Source: Paenibacillus camelliae (GTDB lineage Bacteria; Bacillota; Bacilli; Paenibacillales; Paenibacillaceae). From it: a DNA stretch of 64,000 nucleotides. The stretch spans positions 124,001 to 188,000 of the forward strand of contig NZ_JAMBNY010000008.1 in NCBI RefSeq assembly GCF_023715345.1. The letters are read 5' to 3'. Under the pieces are notes generated by a model, which was not told the DNA's origin, ran no database searches, and worked only from the letters and a program-made list of their open reading frames with translations. This document shows positions 63,201-64,000 of the stretch, piece after piece. Positions within the stretch are counted from its first letter, which is position 1. Every line of letters begins with the position of its first letter. The translations under genes and the position numbers were made by a program.

Positions 63201-63703
63201 ACATGATTAAGATATGTTCCATCATGACGAATGAAGATAATGTAGCCTGCATCTGTCACGGGATCGGCAGGCGCTGCTATGGCGACGTACTCGTTCGACG
63301 GATGGATAGCGACGCTAGTAATGTCGCTTAATGATAAGCTTTGCTTGCTTAATTGCTCGAGAGAGATTCTTTTTGTAAGCTTTATTTCATGAATAGCGTT
63401 GCTCTTGCTCTTTGCAGAGGATAAGGACGATATAGATATAATATCTAACGCTTTTTCGGCACCATTAACAGAATACATTTGTTGGTGCAGTGAATCATAG
63501 GCGACAATTTCAGTGCCTCCCTCCTCGAATGCAGCACCACTTGAATAACGTGCGATTAGTCTCGCTTCCAAGTCACCTTGTCCAGCAAAAGACAGCCAGG
63601 CTTCCGATGTAGGTGCGCCAGCTTCGGCTTGGATCGTTGGGACTTGAGCTGTTAACAATGAAACAGATAGACCGATCGCTAATAATCCACTTTTGAAGTT
63701 CAT
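60275..63703 (-). CDS. Secreted multidomain 5'-nucleotidase with N-terminal propeller-like and C-terminal LysM domain
   Basis: A 1142-residue secreted protein from ATG 63703 (GGGAGG 7 bases before; open frame from 63745). The signal peptide is followed by a choice-of-anchor I type domain (about 30-560; repeated strands such as VTFTPDGKHVLAANEGQPNDD). The 5'-nucleotidase metallophosphatase (about 565-1040) has ATNDIHSRV, LDAGDTLHGQ, TGNHDYNYG and GHSHEL, plus the substrate-binding C-terminal half (ITNGGGIRASI, LPFGNFIVTIEV). A Ser/Asn linker leads to a LysM domain (about 1095-1140, YIVKKGDTLSKIARQHKTTW) that binds peptidoglycan. It should release phosphate from nucleotides while held in the wall. 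Confidence 0.93.
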   Translation of the reverse strand: MNFKSGLLAIGLSVSLLTAQVPTIQAEAGAPTSEAWLSFAGQGDLEARLIARYSSGAAFEEGGTEIVAYDSLHQQMYSVNGAEKALDIISISSLSSAKSKSNAIHEIKLTKRISLEQLSKQSLSLSDITSVAIHPSNEYVAIAAPADPVTDAGYIIFIRHDGTYLNHVQVGVLPDMVTFTPDGKHVLAANEGQPNDDYTIDPVGSVSIINVEQGVQSISASAVTTAGFDKVEADGIRIVKPGASFSEDAEPEYIVVADDSSKAYVALQESNAIAVLDLKTKQITDVHDLGVIDHSLPGYALDASDKDGVASLKNWPVLGMFMPDGMSMYTVDGKSYILTANEGDAKDYDGFSEEARVKDLADRIALDASYYKGFTQEQLDAMAETMFADEQLGRLKTTTSVALNKDGKQEAIYSYGTRSFSIWDADTMELVFDSGDQFERITKLANPAGFNTDNAENSVDSRSDDKGVEPEAVTVGKVGDTSYAFVGLERAGGIMAYDLSNPAAPVFDLYFSSRSYDADEEIPSGDVAPEGLTFIEASNSPTGEALLLVANELSGTIAIYELTESDQIRLQIVATNDIHSRVYEDGGMGYAKIATIVEQARAINPNTIVLDAGDTLHGQTFSTLVEGSSIIELMNEIGYAAMTTGNHDYNYGSDRLHELGEQAAFPILAANVKKTDGSYAYEPYVVKEMDGIKLGIFGIATPETVYKTHPNNVAGITFTDPATAAQEMVNTLKDKADVIINLAHLGTDGSTIAANRSDAVAEKVDGIDVVIDGHSHELINRTVNDALLVQFGEYGEQVGIITLVLEDGKLVDKQSHYITADDASTLPAHPEVAALVKKTTEAQQVILDQVIGKTDVKLIGEREVVRTGESNLGNLITDAMVASTGADAAITNGGGIRASIEAGEITKGDVITVLPFGNFIVTIEVTGQELKDALEVGAGGYPAAKGAFTHVSGITYKIDPEAEAGDRVHSVTVNGKALELNRTYTLATNDFLAAGGDEYTMLADNTIINNAGTLDEELIRFIQKQDTISPQVEQRIVVEAKQKDSSKPAAGGNGNVTNETVAEKPAKPSNNANNSSSSNNTGSNNTQGKPAAQVNKYIVKKGDTLSKIARQHKTTWQRLQQVNKLKNPHLIYPGQQLIILSP

Positions 63704-63830
63704 ACATTTCCCTCCCAATGATATATATCGGACTAAATGTAACAAGTGATTGTCAGCCTATTGTTAACGATTTTTTAAGGAATTATAAAGTTTGCATACA
63801 GAGATAGATAAATCTGTTAATATTGAAATT

Positions 63831-63908
63831 AGGAAATTCACAAAGCAGAAGCTTGATGACGTACCATCTTCACGGTCCTGAAGTCTCTGCGTATTGAACC
63901 TTTATTAA
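63831..63908. repeat. Solo short copy of the palindromic repeat
   Basis: AAATTCACAAAGCAGAAGCTTGATGAC, split from GGTCCTGAAGTCTCTGCGTATTGAACC by a short centre, matches the two ends of the units in the array at 19418-20308. It shows that the unit can exist alone elsewhere in the chromosome. Confidence 0.8.
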
Positions 63909-63986
63909 GAATAGAAGCCGATAACAGTTGATCGATCGAAAATTGATATGTCGGTTAAAGAAGATGAACGGGAAGGGTCGAAAGCA

Positions 63987-64000
63987 ATGATTGAGGCTAA
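63987..64000 (+). CDS. Possible start of the next gene (ATG at window edge)
   Basis: ATG ATT GAG GCT begins at 63987, with GAAGGG about 8 bases before. Only four codons are visible, so nothing can be said about the product. Confidence 0.3.

Noticed and set aside
1-64000. tRNA, rRNA, prophage or transposase genes
   Set aside because: No cloverleaf-like, rRNA-like, integrase or transposase patterns were seen on either strand.

Overview
The window looks like chromosome of a low-GC Gram-positive spore former of the Paenibacillus type. The reasons are the many AraC/YesN-type regulators (one membrane-bound), LplB/LplC-like sugar permeases with lipoprotein binding proteins, a SpoVR protein, a YfhJ protein, a leucine T-box, AGGAGG ribosome sites, and many carbohydrate-active enzymes. 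No rRNA, tRNA, prophage, transposase or CRISPR was seen.

Layout. 1-3.4 kb: a GH27-type alpha-galactosidase cut by the window edge, an AraC regulator and a polysaccharide deacetylase, with a repeated candidate operator around them. 3.5-6.1 kb: a small membrane protein, then a Leu T-box controlling a class II 2-isopropylmalate synthase. 6.2-19.4 kb: a rhamnogalacturonan-type locus with a membrane AraC sensor-regulator, two permeases, a binding lipoprotein, a PL11-like propeller protein, a GH105-type hydrolase and a YetA/PcRGLX-like protein broken by an in-frame UGA. 19.4-20.3 kb: an array of seven palindromic repeat units filling the space between two converging genes; one solo copy lies at 63.8 kb. 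20.3-24.3 kb: small membrane proteins and a LytTR/DUF3021/ABC exporter operon. 24.4-31.8 kb: a Liv-type ABC importer joined to an ATC-hydrolase-like protein and an N-carbamoyl-amino-acid amidohydrolase, with a converging IclR regulator; this suggests uptake of a thiazoline or ureido compound and its conversion to an amino acid such as cysteine.

32-40.7 kb: manganese catalase, an XRE-AbrB regulator with an ABC exporter, a stalk-domain protein, an unknown acidic protein, SpoVR, a DUF1878-like protein, YfhJ and a LOG-family protein. 40.9-49.9 kb: an unrecognised six-gene envelope operon with zinc-ribbon proteins, multi-pass membrane proteins, a 1312-residue von Willebrand A protein and a secreted, tail-anchored beta-rich protein; this is the strongest candidate for an undescribed system. 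50-59.5 kb: a YesM/YesN two-component system, a sugar ABC importer whose permease and binding-protein genes share a matched activator-type promoter, an alpha/alpha-barrel glycosidase and a GH43 gene broken by an in-frame UAG. 59.6-63.7 kb: a lipoprotein and a large secreted 5'-nucleotidase with a LysM domain.

Both broken genes are otherwise open through the full family-like length, and each has one stop codon. Both stops could have come from a single C-to-T change.
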